64,000 bases of DNA from Bacteroidota bacterium. GTDB taxonomy: Bacteria > Bacteroidota > Bacteroidia > Bacteroidales > JAGONC01. Both the position numbers and the translations under genes were made by a program. The notes beneath the pieces are model-generated. The model saw only the letters and a list, made by a program, of their open reading frames with translations, did not search any database and was not told the origin of the DNA. Location of the stretch: contig JAKLFC010000016.1 in assembly GCA_022711405.1 (NCBI GenBank), forward strand, positions 30,230 through 94,229, given 5' to 3'. Shown piece by piece: positions 33,521 through 41,731 of this stretch; position 1 is the first letter of the stretch, and each line of letters starts with the position of its first letter.

Positions 33521-34720
33521 ATGTCCAAGATTAAACCGATACTTTTTACCAGTAAAAAACTTGCGAATGGAAAACATCCGGTCATGCTCCGGATCACTCA
33601 CCATAAAGTTGGCTATGTAGCCATCGGTTGTTCCTGCCGTCCTGAAGAGTGGGATGATGAATATTCCCGCCTGAAACCCGGTTTTCCCAATGCTAAAAGA
33701 TGGAATAACCGGATTTTATCCGATTATGCCCTGGCAGAGCAATTTATCCTGGATATGGAAGCCAAAGGAAAATCGTTCACTGTTGAGGATGTGGTTAAGC
33801 ATTTACGCAATGATTATGAGGAGATTGGATTCATGAAGTTTACCCAGCAGGAAATCGACCGTATGAAAGAGGTCAATAAGCTGGGTAATGCAGCTGTTTA
33901 TCAAATGGCATTGAATCTTGTAAAGAAATTCAGGAACGAGAAGGAGTTCGTCTTCGATGATCTGAGTTATACAATGCTCAAAGAGCTCGAAACCTTTTGT
34001 TATAAGCACAACAACAGCAATAATACCGTCTGTTATTATATGCGCACGATCCGGGCTATATATAACAGGGCAATAAAAGCAGGGTATGCATCAAATGACC
34101 TGTATCCTTTCAGAACCTATAAGTTCAAATACATCAATCCCCGGAAAAGGGCACTGAGCCAGGATGAAATCCGCATTCTTAAGAATAAGAAACTCAAAAA
34201 GGGCTCTGAACTCTGGCACGCCCAGAACCTTTTTTTCTTCAGCTTCTATTGCATGGGTATGAACTGGACGGATATGGCCCGGTTGAAAGTCAGTAATATC
34301 AGGAATGACCGGATCTACTATAAACGGTCCAAGACCGGCAGGGAATATAACATTAAGATATCCGATCCCATAAAGAAGATCCTTTCACACTATTTGAATG
34401 GTAAATCAACAGACGATTATATATTTCCCATCATATCCCGGAAAGATAGCCCAGAGCTGATCAGGAAAGATATAACGCTTCATATGCAATGGTTCAATGA
34501 TACATTGAAGGATCTGGCCAGTACCTGCGGCATACAAACCAACCTGACCTCATATGTGGCACGGCATTCCTGGGCAACCATTGCCAGCCGGAAAAATATC
34601 AACATTGGCATCATCAGTGAAGGATTGGGCCATAGGGATATAAAAACGACACAGACCTACCTGGCTAATTTTGGGAGTGATGAACTGGATAATGCCAATG
34701 ATATAATTATTGATATCTGA
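33521..34720 (+). CDS. int: Tyrosine recombinase (integrase), Bacteroides mobile-element type
   Basis: This 399-residue protein has an N-terminal arm-type DNA-binding domain (about 1-90, MSKIKPILFTSKKLANGKHP), a SAM-like core-binding domain (about 105-205) and a catalytic domain. Visible catalytic elements are TSYVARHSWATIASR (Arg), GLGHRDIKTTQTYL (His and nucleophilic Tyr). The usual first Arg is Asn in GMNWTDMARL, and the His of the HxxR box is Tyr, deviations also seen in the IntDOT-like branch. It should integrate and excise the element at the tRNA-derived site 230 bp upstream. A 76-bp-period repeat array begins 31 bp after the stop. Confidence 0.92.
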   Translation: MSKIKPILFTSKKLANGKHPVMLRITHHKVGYVAIGCSCRPEEWDDEYSRLKPGFPNAKRWNNRILSDYALAEQFILDMEAKGKSFTVEDVVKHLRNDYEEIGFMKFTQQEIDRMKEVNKLGNAAVYQMALNLVKKFRNEKEFVFDDLSYTMLKELETFCYKHNNSNNTVCYYMRTIRAIYNRAIKAGYASNDLYPFRTYKFKYINPRKRALSQDEIRILKNKKLKKGSELWHAQNLFFFSFYCMGMNWTDMARLKVSNIRNDRIYYKRSKTGREYNIKISDPIKKILSHYLNGKSTDDYIFPIISRKDSPELIRKDITLHMQWFNDTLKDLASTCGIQTNLTSYVARHSWATIASRKNINIGIISEGLGHRDIKTTQTYLANFGSDELDNANDIIIDI

Positions 34721-34750
34721 CCGCCTGATCCTCTGATCAAAAAAATTTTC

Positions 34751-34999
34751 TTGCATTTTGTCCTGGACTTATCATGCTGTTATTCAGCATGTTAAATTAA
34801 TTCCTGATTTCTTTCTGAAAATCTCGTTGAGTTTTGTCGGTAACTTAAATTTCTCTTACTGTACCGGATGCTCAATACTTTACTATTTCAAAATAAATCT
34901 TGTTGCATTTTGTCTGTAACTTATGTCACTGTATATCTGTATATTAGATTCACCCCCTATTATTCCTTGAAAATCACGGTGCATTTTGTCCCTGACTTA
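34751..34999 (+). repeat. Four degenerate direct repeats with exact 76-bp period
   Basis: A 21-bp core TTGCATTTTGTCnnTnACTTA starts at 34,751, 34,827, 34,903 and 34,979 (first two bases of the last are GT). Similarity extends about 14 bases upstream in copies 2 and 4 (TGAAAATCnCG), so the repeat is about 36 bp with about 40 bp of unrelated sequence between. The stretch has no gene. A hairpin CATGCTG-TTATT-CAGCATG lies in the first unit (34,773-34,791). Position between int and the xis-like/replication genes suggests recombinase arm sites, replication iterons or a repeated small-RNA unit; I cannot choose between these. Confidence 0.8.
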
Positions 35000-35054
35000 A
35001 ATCCCTGTTTATCTTCATATTAAGTTAAAAATGAATTTTTTTATATAAATTAAA

Positions 35055-35083
35055 ATGCTGTTAAACAGCATCTTATTTTTTTT
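35055..35083 (+). terminator. Rho-independent terminator after the repeat array
   Basis: ATGCTGT-TAA-ACAGCAT (35,055-35,071) is followed by CTTATTTTTTTT. The stem repeats the ATGCTG...CAGCAT sequence of the hairpin at 34,773. It would end transcription coming from int or from the array. Confidence 0.75.
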
Positions 35084-35146
35084 CATTTGTCCTCTGAATG
35101 CTTTTCGTTGCATTTGCTTGTCCTTTTTTGCCCAATAGTACTCCAA

Positions 35147-35154
35147 TAGTTTTG
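35147..35154 (+). promoter_or_regulatory. -7 box (TAGTTTTG) before the excisionase-like gene
   Basis: TAGTTTTG matches TAnnTTTG 37 bp before the ATG at 35,192. TTTG at 35,127-35,130 lies 16 bp upstream, shorter than usual. Confidence 0.45.
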
Positions 35155-35191
35155 CTTCCATAATCTTTTTAATTCACTAAAATCTGACAAA

Positions 35192-35506
35192 ATGGAAGTA
35201 ATTACAATTGAATCAAAGGCTTTTCTTGAGCTTATTAAGAAGCTCGAAGAAATTGAAACCAGGGTCACCGAAACCGGTCAATCCGATCCGGAGATCCTTC
35301 AGGGTAAAAAAGGGACCAAAGAGGCATGGCTTGATAATGATGATGCATGCCATTTATTAAGAGTCAGTAAGAGGACCCTGCAGAACTACCGGGACAATGG
35401 GACCCTACCCTTTTCCAAGTTTGGCAATAAGATCTATTACAAGGCCGCTGACATCGAAAAGCACCTGAATAGACACTATGTCAGAGGCTTCAAGACGGTT
35501 CGATAA
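35192..35506 (+). CDS. Helix-turn-helix protein, excisionase/MerR-like (HTH_17)
   Basis: The 104-residue protein has a coiled-coil N-terminus (about 10-30) and a winged-helix DNA-binding domain: WLDNDDACHLLRVSKRTLQN followed by YRDNGTLPFSKFGNKIYYKA. This is the HTH_17 type found in excisionases and small regulators of Bacteroidota mobile elements. It likely controls excision or represses the following primase-helicase gene, whose start overlaps it by 29 bases. Its gene is preceded by the repeat array, a terminator and a -7 box. Confidence 0.85.
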   Translation: MEVITIESKAFLELIKKLEEIETRVTETGQSDPEILQGKKGTKEAWLDNDDACHLLRVSKRTLQNYRDNGTLPFSKFGNKIYYKAADIEKHLNRHYVRGFKTVR

Positions 35507-38156
35507 TATTGTCAAATCTGCAAAATACCATTATATGACTGAATCTTATTGCGAACAGCGATTATCTGAGCTTGGAATCGCCCCTGAACACAATCAGATC
35601 CCTCTGGAATACGATAGCGAACGGCAGATAATCTATGGATACTCGCCTCAGCAAGCCACATTCTTTCAGAGTGACCGGAAAAACAATATCAGGATCAACT
35701 ATGTCACCCTTGACGGGAATCTGGTGGATTATGAATACCAGGGCAAGATTCATGATTACTACCGAACCAGGGTCCATCCCGACAATGTCAAAGGAGATGC
35801 AAAGTACATCAGTCCCAAAGGATCAAAAAGCTGTTTCTTTTATCCCCCAGGTATCATTCATTCATACCTGGAGGGCATTCCCATAAACACCCTTGGAGTT
35901 GTGGAAGGAGAGTTTAAGGCATTCAAGGCCTGTATGCACAATGTACCTTTTGCGGGTATCCAGGGCATTCATAATTTCAAGGATCGGGAGACCATGGATC
36001 TGCCGGAAGACTTTAAATCGCTGATCAAAAAATGCCAGGTCCGAAACCTGATCTTCCTGATGGATGCGGATTGCATCTCTGAAAAATACATCAGGAATAA
36101 TTTTCAGAAAAAGGATCTCTTCGTCCGGCTGAACTCATTTTACACATCAGTCAGATCATTTAGGGAACTGTGCAAAGAGTTCGAGATCGATCTTTACCTG
36201 GCCCATATCAAAACCGAATTTGAAGAAACGGCCAAAGGCGTGGACGATCTTCTGGTACTAAAAAAGGATCATGAGCAGGATGTCAGGGATGATCTGTTTG
36301 CCCTCACAAAAGCAAGGGACTTCTTTGAGGTCATGAATATTTCAGACTATTCCTTACCTAAGATCAAAAGCCATTTCCTGCTCAATGAAGATAAAAAGGG
36401 ACGACCCGTTCTGTTCTACGACCGGTTCAAAGATATCCTTAAAGAAGGCCCTTTCACTTTCAAATTCAGAAAATGGCAATACAAGGAGGGAGACCTGGTA
36501 AACCTGGACAGTAATACGATTTCCATAACAACTTCCCCGGGAGGTGACTTCGTGTTTCGAAAGGATCTCCAGTTCTGGCAAGAAAAATCGACCAAATCAG
36601 GTGACAATTACCTGATTGATTATAAGTTTGATTACTACAATGCCTATCAATTTTTTACAGCCAATAATTTTTACCGGTTCCGCAAGATCGGAAAGGAAAA
36701 AGATAAGGATTATGTATTTGTGAGGATTGAAAATAAGGTACTCACAGAAGTACTTCCCTATATGATGAGGGATTTTCTTGTCAGTTTCGTGAAAACCCTG
36801 AATAAGAAAGACCTTCTCAATATGATTTTTAAAGGAGCTGGACAGTACCTCAATGAACCATCTCTTTCAAATATAGATATGATTGATCTGAATATCGTCA
36901 GAAGCGGACCCGATTTTCAATATATGTTTTTCAACAATTCTGTCTGGAAAGTATCTAGTAATGAAATTGTGCAAATCCCTTATGATTCCTTTGAGGGCTA
37001 TATCTGGAGGGAGAACGTCATAAATTTTTCACCGACACTAGTGGAGCCATTATTTAATGTGGACTTCGAAAGCGGAAAATTCCATCTTTCCATCAATGAC
37101 GATCATGATTCCCATTTTCTCAGGTTTCTTTTAAATACCAGCCGGATGTACCATAAAGTAGAAAACAGCATGTTAACCAATGAAATGAAATACGAGGAGG
37201 TTGTTCATTTTTTGAATAAAATCTCAGCCATTGGTTACCTGCTGCACAATTTCAGGAATGACAGCCGGACATGGGCGGTTGTGGCAATGGACAACAGTAT
37301 CTCAGAAGTAGGTGAAAGTAATGGAGGAACCGGTAAATCGTTGTTGGGATTTGCTTTTGATGAGGTCTGCAAAAGTATCTACATTGAGGGAAAATCCAAA
37401 AAACTGACAGACAATCCACATATCTGGGCTCTGGTAAATGAGCGTTCAGATATGATCTTTATTGACGATGTACGAATGGATGTTGATTTTGAATTCTTTT
37501 ATACCGTAATCACCGGTAAGGTTACTGTGAATCAAAAGAACATTCAGGCATTTATCCTGCCTAAAGAAAAGACGCCAAAAATTTATCTATCCACCAATCA
37601 TGCGCTTCACGGAAATGGTGAATCCGATGAACGGAGGCAGTTTAAAATTGCATTTTCAGACTATTATCATAAAAAGTTCTCTCCTGCCGATGAATTCAAT
37701 GTAAACCTATTTTCTTCCAAATGGGGGGCAGGGCAGTGGAATTTATTCTACAATGTCATGGCACGATCTGTCCAGTTTTATATGAAGCACGGAAAAGTGG
37801 AAGCCCCGGGTCTGAACCTTATTAAAAGGCGGTTACGCCAGGAAATGGGAGAACCGTTCCTTGACTGGGCGGAAAAGTTCTTCAGTGATGACAGGAATCT
37901 GAACGTTGAAATACCTAAAGGAGAAGTATTTGACAATTATAAGGAAGATGTTAAATCCATCCATCTGACTTCTATTTCAGCCCAGCGGTTCAAAAAGAAG
38001 CTCAAGGCGTTTTGTCAGTTCAAGGGTTATTATTTCAATCAGAGCTTCAATGGCGAACGGATCATTAAAAATGGAATGGAGTACATTGAAGTCTCCAAAA
38101 AGGAAACGGTGAAAGAGCCGGAAGAATTAATACCAACCGAAGAAGTACCCTTTTAG
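35478..38156 (+). CDS. Element primase-helicase (Toprim-like domain plus SF3 helicase)
   Basis: This 892-residue protein has an N-terminal DUF3854/Toprim-like domain, where the acidic Toprim motifs VVEGEFKAFKA (about 138-150) and FLMDADCIS (about 193-202) are visible. The C-terminal part has a superfamily 3 helicase: Walker A ESNGGTGKSLLG (about 615), Walker B DMIFIDDVRMD, and motif C PKIYLSTNHAL. This is the architecture of replication proteins of satellites and integrative elements, which unwind and prime an element-encoded origin. It overlaps the HTH gene, so the two are co-transcribed. The Glu/Pro-rich C-terminus is probably disordered. It argues for autonomous replication of the excised element. 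Confidence 0.85.
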   Translation: MSEASRRFDNIVKSAKYHYMTESYCEQRLSELGIAPEHNQIPLEYDSERQIIYGYSPQQATFFQSDRKNNIRINYVTLDGNLVDYEYQGKIHDYYRTRVHPDNVKGDAKYISPKGSKSCFFYPPGIIHSYLEGIPINTLGVVEGEFKAFKACMHNVPFAGIQGIHNFKDRETMDLPEDFKSLIKKCQVRNLIFLMDADCISEKYIRNNFQKKDLFVRLNSFYTSVRSFRELCKEFEIDLYLAHIKTEFEETAKGVDDLLVLKKDHEQDVRDDLFALTKARDFFEVMNISDYSLPKIKSHFLLNEDKKGRPVLFYDRFKDILKEGPFTFKFRKWQYKEGDLVNLDSNTISITTSPGGDFVFRKDLQFWQEKSTKSGDNYLIDYKFDYYNAYQFFTANNFYRFRKIGKEKDKDYVFVRIENKVLTEVLPYMMRDFLVSFVKTLNKKDLLNMIFKGAGQYLNEPSLSNIDMIDLNIVRSGPDFQYMFFNNSVWKVSSNEIVQIPYDSFEGYIWRENVINFSPTLVEPLFNVDFESGKFHLSINDDHDSHFLRFLLNTSRMYHKVENSMLTNEMKYEEVVHFLNKISAIGYLLHNFRNDSRTWAVVAMDNSISEVGESNGGTGKSLLGFAFDEVCKSIYIEGKSKKLTDNPHIWALVNERSDMIFIDDVRMDVDFEFFYTVITGKVTVNQKNIQAFILPKEKTPKIYLSTNHALHGNGESDERRQFKIAFSDYYHKKFSPADEFNVNLFSSKWGAGQWNLFYNVMARSVQFYMKHGKVEAPGLNLIKRRLRQEMGEPFLDWAEKFFSDDRNLNVEIPKGEVFDNYKEDVKSIHLTSISAQRFKKKLKAFCQFKGYYFNQSFNGERIIKNGMEYIEVSKKETVKEPEELIPTEEVPF

Positions 38157-38266
38157 AAGCTGTATCAGCTATAGAGTAAAATTTAATACCTGCGTTCTCA
38201 TTTCAGATCATGCCTTCACCTGATCAGGTAAATATTTATTGTAAATCAAAACATTTTATTTCATTT

Positions 38267-38286
38267 TATCCGTATATTTGCGGATA
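38267..38286 (+). promoter_or_regulatory. Promoter-operator of the AbiEi-like gene: dyad around the -7 box
   Basis: TATCCG (38,267-38,272) and CGGATA (38,281-38,286) are exact complements flanking TATATTTG (38,273-38,280), a perfect TAnnTTTG box. The next gene starts three bases later. A protein binding the dyad would block the promoter directly, which fits the known autoregulation by AbiEi antitoxins. Confidence 0.7.
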
Positions 38287-38288
38287 TT

Positions 38289-38936
38289 TTGGAATACATT
38301 AATGTGAATTTAAGTTTTCTTCAATTTAAGGAAGCGCTTTTCCAGCAGGGAATTTTTTCTGTTCACCACATCCGTTTGGTGTTCCCTCGATTTAACAGTG
38401 ACAATCTGTTGCACTGGCAAAGAAAGGGATACATACTGAAGCTGAGGAACAGCTGGTACTGTTTCAAGGAATTCATTACTATTACCGACTTTCAATATCT
38501 TGTTGCCAATACGATTTATGCTCCCTCGTATATCAGTCATCAGGAAGCGCTTCTGTTTTACGGATTGATTCCCGAGCATGTCCTGGATTCCACTTCCATC
38601 ACCACCAAAAAGACAGCAAGCTTCTTCTGTTTGGGCAGGCCATACAAGTATTATTCGATAAGCCCGGCATATTATTTCGGATATGAGTTAAAAGAAATGA
38701 CTGTAAACGGAATGACCAGAAATTTTCGGATCGCGGACAGAGAGAAGGCCATCCTGGATTTTCTTTACATTTATGATTTCCATAAGTCAGAGCATGATAT
38801 TGCAGAACTCCGTTTCAACGAGGCGGTTCTGGAAGAAGAAGTGAATTGGGAGAGGATGGAGAGCTACCTGGAAAAATTTAACAACAAAGCCCTTGAGAAA
38901 AGAATCAGGCTCATTCAAAAGATATATGGTCTATGA
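38289..38936 (+). CDS. AbiEi-type antitoxin (type IV toxin-antitoxin, transcriptional regulator)
   Basis: The 215-residue product begins at TTG 38,289, just after the promoter dyad, so the message is probably leaderless; GTG 38,304 is an alternative. The N-terminal winged-helix part (FSVHHIRLVFPRFNSDNLLHW, then QRKGYILKLRNSWYCF) and the central motifs YISHQEALLFYGLIPE, TTKKT and RIADREKAILDFLYI match the AbiEi antitoxin family. These neutralise AbiEii nucleotidyltransferase toxins and repress their operon. No intact abiEii gene follows. A 33-codon frame right after (38,932-39,030, +1 frame) might be the last remnant of a partner but I cannot recognise it. Confidence 0.75.
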   Translation: MEYINVNLSFLQFKEALFQQGIFSVHHIRLVFPRFNSDNLLHWQRKGYILKLRNSWYCFKEFITITDFQYLVANTIYAPSYISHQEALLFYGLIPEHVLDSTSITTKKTASFFCLGRPYKYYSISPAYYFGYELKEMTVNGMTRNFRIADREKAILDFLYIYDFHKSEHDIAELRFNEAVLEEEVNWERMESYLEKFNNKALEKRIRLIQKIYGL

Positions 38937-39062
38937 TTGCGAGCACATGTTATTCGACAAGAATGATATTTTCAAGATCAGGACTTTCTCAGAGTACATC
39001 GGACAATTTGATTTTAGCCGCTTCAAATAGAGTATATCCAAAATCTCTCATTTATTTTGTTA

Positions 39063-39281
39063 TTTTGTACTTTAAAGATTATTTTACTGATAATCATTTA
39101 TTTATGAAGTAAAAAATTCGTACAGACCAGTACAAATCAGTACAAAACGCCAGGATTACTTTTTCAAAAAAGATCAAACAGTACAAAAACAGATGGGTCA
39201 GTACAAAGTGATATTTTATACCTGCACTGGTTCTTGATTTGCAACACATTGATTTACTTTTTCTTACAAACTCAGTACAAA
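39063..39281. repeat. Iteron-like CAGTACAAA repeats in a 410-bp non-coding gap
   Basis: CAGTACAAA occurs exactly at 39,128, 39,138, 39,179, 39,199 and 39,273, all in the same direction, with a diverged copy just before (CGTACAGAC at 39,119) and the reverse form TTTGTAC at about 39,064. Spacings of 10, 41, 20 and 74 are close to multiples of the helical turn. The gap 38,937-39,346 holds no other recognisable gene. It could be a replication origin for the element primase-helicase or a repressor-binding cluster. Confidence 0.65.
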
Positions 39282-39346
39282 AAAACATCTTTTTTCCCGA
39301 AAATAAGGTACCTACAGGCTTCTGTGAATTACTTCTTTAGATTATC

Positions 39347-39538
39347 TCATTTCGTTTCCTGCCAGCCTGATATCCTTCCATAGTCCCCACACTGATCACA
39401 CTCCCATACAATTGAATCATCATCCAAATCAAGCGTGTTATGGATTATTCCTTTGCATCCACGGGCATGACACCGTATCGGATCCGGAGGTGGCTGATCA
39501 ACTTCAAGGATGGAACGGATCAGGTTGTCCACTATCAT
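39347..39538 (-). CDS. Small zinc-ribbon-like protein
   Basis: The 63 residues from the ATG complementary to 39,536-39,538 contain CHARGCKGIIHN and WECDQCGDYGRISGWQ, two Cys pairs that could bind one Zn ion. I recognise the CGDxGxISGWQ ending from uncharacterised short proteins but know no function. The same frame stays open 30 codons further upstream (encoding ...IIEVIPKKRWQFAYFLA) to a TAG, without another ATG. The true start may be a rare codon or the N-terminus may have been lost. Confidence 0.5.
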   Translation of the reverse strand: MIVDNLIRSILEVDQPPPDPIRCHARGCKGIIHNTLDLDDDSIVWECDQCGDYGRISGWQETK

Positions 39539-40008
39539 CGCCAGGAAGTAGGCGAACTGCCAGCGTTTTTTGGGGATGACTTCTATTATATTGCCGTTTT
39601 CATCCGGAAAGTGATTAATCGGCTATTAATCCTTATTTAAAAACGCATTAAGTTATCTTTGAAGATATTTAACCTTCCTTTGCATGGTTTTTATGGGAGA
39701 ATTTGAATCGAGCAGTATATTCCTGTTTGTTTTACAGTGACAGATAAATAATTATGTGCTGTTTCCTTGCGATGGCGATAAGTTTCTTTTTAGACCTGCG
39801 TGCACATAATTGATTGAATTTACGTCGAAAACAACTTACTTTTATGCGATTTGCAGCCCTTGCGCATTGTACTAACACTCACCCCCCTCCGGAATGTTCC
39901 CTTTAAATCGGTAGAGAATGGTAAATTTGGTCTATAGTTCCAATTATAACTTGCCATATCGGGACTTGCATTATATCAATTAAGATAGTATAAGTTCATC
40001 TCTAGATC
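39539..40008. other. Gene-free stretch of about 470 bp
   Basis: Apart from the upstream in-frame extension of the zinc-ribbon frame (to about 39,630) I see no gene, RNA or strong hairpin. It separates the replication part of the element from the metal-resistance part. Confidence 0.4.
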
Positions 40009-40578
40009 CTACCAGTGATAATCATGGTGTTGGTAATGATTTTCACGTAATGTCTGCATATCGAAGAAGCATTGATTGGCTTGGCTTGAGAAATATCCAG
40101 TCATACCATATCCCTGCATCAGGAGATACATTTGGCGATCATGTGTCATACAATCCCCATATCCATTCCAATTTTGAAACTGGAGTGTGTCAAGCCCACA
40201 TTGCCAATTCCCTTGGTTCCATCCACCATTATTAAAATTCCAATTCCATCCATCATGATCATAATTCTTCCCTCCATTGTTGGCGTAAATAGTACGGCAA
40301 TATTGATAAAAATTCAATGAGAACAGACTGTCATATTGATTAAGCATCTGCACATAAATATAACAACTGTCATGATTGCCATTATGAAGAGCTTGCTGGT
40401 GGTATTGAACTGATAGCGGATCGTTTTTTGTCGCAGCTTGATAGTTTTTGATCATTTCACCGGAATACACAGAGGGATCAGGATTAGACGGTATTGTTGT
40501 GTCATCCTTATTACAACCGGTCAGTGCTATGACCAAAGAAAGAGAAAAAATTAAAATACTATTCCTAAATGTTATCAT
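40009..40578 (-). CDS. His/Trp/Asn-rich lipoprotein beside the metal-efflux locus
   Basis: This 189-residue lipoprotein has lipobox Cys22 (IALTGC). The mature part has an Asn/Trp/Gly-rich segment (NNGGKNYDHDGWNWNFNNGG) and ends in a His-rich tail (ENHYQHHDYHW) with several Cys. No family is recognised. The His and Cys content and the position, divergent from a Fur-family regulator and next to CzcA-type efflux genes, suggest periplasmic metal binding or sensing; this is inference. A -7 box lies about 70 bp upstream. Confidence 0.7.
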   Translation of the reverse strand: MITFRNSILIFSLSLVIALTGCNKDDTTIPSNPDPSVYSGEMIKNYQAATKNDPLSVQYHQQALHNGNHDSCYIYVQMLNQYDSLFSLNFYQYCRTIYANNGGKNYDHDGWNWNFNNGGWNQGNWQCGLDTLQFQNWNGYGDCMTHDRQMYLLMQGYGMTGYFSSQANQCFFDMQTLRENHYQHHDYHW

Positions 40579-40646
40579 GATTGTATGGAATTAATTTAGA
40601 ACTCAACAAAAAAACACAAAAAGTATAATATTATTATATTTAGATA

Positions 40647-40654
40647 CAAATATA
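40647..40654 (-). promoter_or_regulatory. -7 box (TATATTTG on minus strand) for the His-rich lipoprotein
   Basis: The complement of CAAATATA matches TAnnTTTG, about 70 bp before the lipoprotein start, in AT-rich DNA. Confidence 0.45.
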
Positions 40655-40801
40655 TATAAAAAAGAAAACGGATGTCATTTTAAAGTTTTTTTATATTTCA
40701 TCTATTGCCGGGAACTTCTTTGTCAAGTCTACAGAATTGTTGAATCCTAAATTTCATTCCTATAGCTGCAAACATGGCTAACAGTGATTTATGTGTGATT
40801 T

Positions 40802-40821
40802 GATGAACTTTATTGTTCATC
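40802..40821. promoter_or_regulatory. Perfect dyad GATGAAC-N6-GTTCATC upstream of fur-family gene
   Basis: The two 7-base arms are exact complements separated by TTTATT, 46 bp before the Fur-family start codon. Size and symmetry fit an operator for a dimeric regulator such as the adjacent Fur-like protein. Confidence 0.5.
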
Positions 40822-40867
40822 GGTGTGAAACAATTCACTATTTTTAATTTTTATTTGAAATTCATTC

Positions 40868-41290
40868 ATGAGAGATTCAGAAAGTAGACTCATTAATAAA
40901 CATATCAAGCCTACTGCGATGCGTGAATTGGTCTTGAAAATGTTTAGTGCACAAACAAATGCCCTAAGTTTGACTGATATTGAGAGCCTTTTTGACAAGG
41001 TAGACAAAGTAACACTTTACCGGACACTTAAAACTTTTGAGAAAAACAAACTTATTCATGCTATTGATGACGGGACAGGTTCAGTCAAATATTCTTTGTG
41101 CAGGGAAACGTGTAATTGTGATCCCGAAGATCTGCATGTGCATTTTCTATGCATAAAGTGCAAACACACCTTCTGCTTAACAGATATTTCAATTCCTTTC
41201 ATTTCCCTACCTGTTAACTTTAAGCTCAAGACCATTAATATGGTTGTGAAGGGTGTTTGTTCGAATTGCAAAAATAACTTTGCAACTTAA
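40868..41290 (+). CDS. Fur-family metal-responsive transcriptional regulator
   Basis: This 140-residue protein has the Fur winged helix (TAMRELVLKMFSAQTNALSL, then SDIE-like TDIESLFDKVDKVTLYRTLK). The dimerisation domain carries the structural-zinc motifs CIKC and CSNC and the metal-sensing HVHFLCIKC. It probably senses Zn2+ or Fe2+ or a related metal and represses in the metal-bound state. The sequence resembles Zur/PerR-like members as much as Fur itself. It lies between a His-rich lipoprotein and the metal-efflux genes, and a perfect dyad sits 46 bp upstream, so it likely regulates this locus. Confidence 0.88.
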   Translation: MRDSESRLINKHIKPTAMRELVLKMFSAQTNALSLTDIESLFDKVDKVTLYRTLKTFEKNKLIHAIDDGTGSVKYSLCRETCNCDPEDLHVHFLCIKCKHTFCLTDISIPFISLPVNFKLKTINMVVKGVCSNCKNNFAT

Positions 41291-41308
41291 TTGCATGAAC
41301 TATTTTTA

Positions 41309-41316
41309 TACTTTTG
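41309..41316 (+). promoter_or_regulatory. -7 box (TACTTTTG) for the efflux locus
   Basis: TACTTTTG matches TAnnTTTG 14 bp before the start of the Cys-rich small protein gene, giving a very short leader. Confidence 0.5.
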
Positions 41317-41330
41317 TCGTCAAATAACAA

Positions 41331-41642
41331 ATGAAACTTTTTGCATACATATTATCTGTTTATATTTTGGTACTGACTGGATTTCCCTGTAGTGAGGTAT
41401 CTGAAGAGAATATATGGCACAAATCCGGACTTTCTCAACAAATCCCAAATGATGGCCATGACAATACCGATCATTGCTCTCCATTTTGCACATGTGATTG
41501 TTGTACCTGTCCTGTAGTGCATACGGAAAATGTGATTGGATTTGCTATTTTCCCATTTTCCCAAAAGTATATTTCGGTATATTCCTCAGCCTACATTTCT
41601 TCTCTTTTTGTTTCTATCTGGCAACCACCCAAGTTAAGTTAA
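41331..41642 (+). CDS. Small Cys/His-rich protein of metal-efflux loci (DUF6660-like)
   Basis: The 103-residue protein has an N-terminal hydrophobic segment (LFAYILSVYILVLTGFPCSE) that may be a signal, a Cys cluster DHCSPFCTCDCCTC in the middle and a hydrophobic C-terminal part. Short proteins with such HCSPFCxCxCC motifs sit directly upstream of czcA/cusA genes in many Bacteroidota; I recall them as DUF6660. The cluster could bind metal. It is the first gene after the regulator and is 89 bp before czcA. Confidence 0.7.
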   Translation: MKLFAYILSVYILVLTGFPCSEVSEENIWHKSGLSQQIPNDGHDNTDHCSPFCTCDCCTCPVVHTENVIGFAIFPFSQKYISVYSSAYISSLFVSIWQPPKLS

Positions 41643-41731
41643 TACTCCATATTTTCATTTTTAAACTGTAATCAATTTGCTTTCTGGCATTTTGATTCAG
41701 ACACCTGGTATTAAGCTAAATCCTTTTCATT

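Noticed and set aside
34751..34999. CRISPR array (36-bp repeats, 40-bp spacers)
   Set aside because: The repeats differ at many positions, there are only four, and no cas gene is present; real arrays have near-identical repeats.
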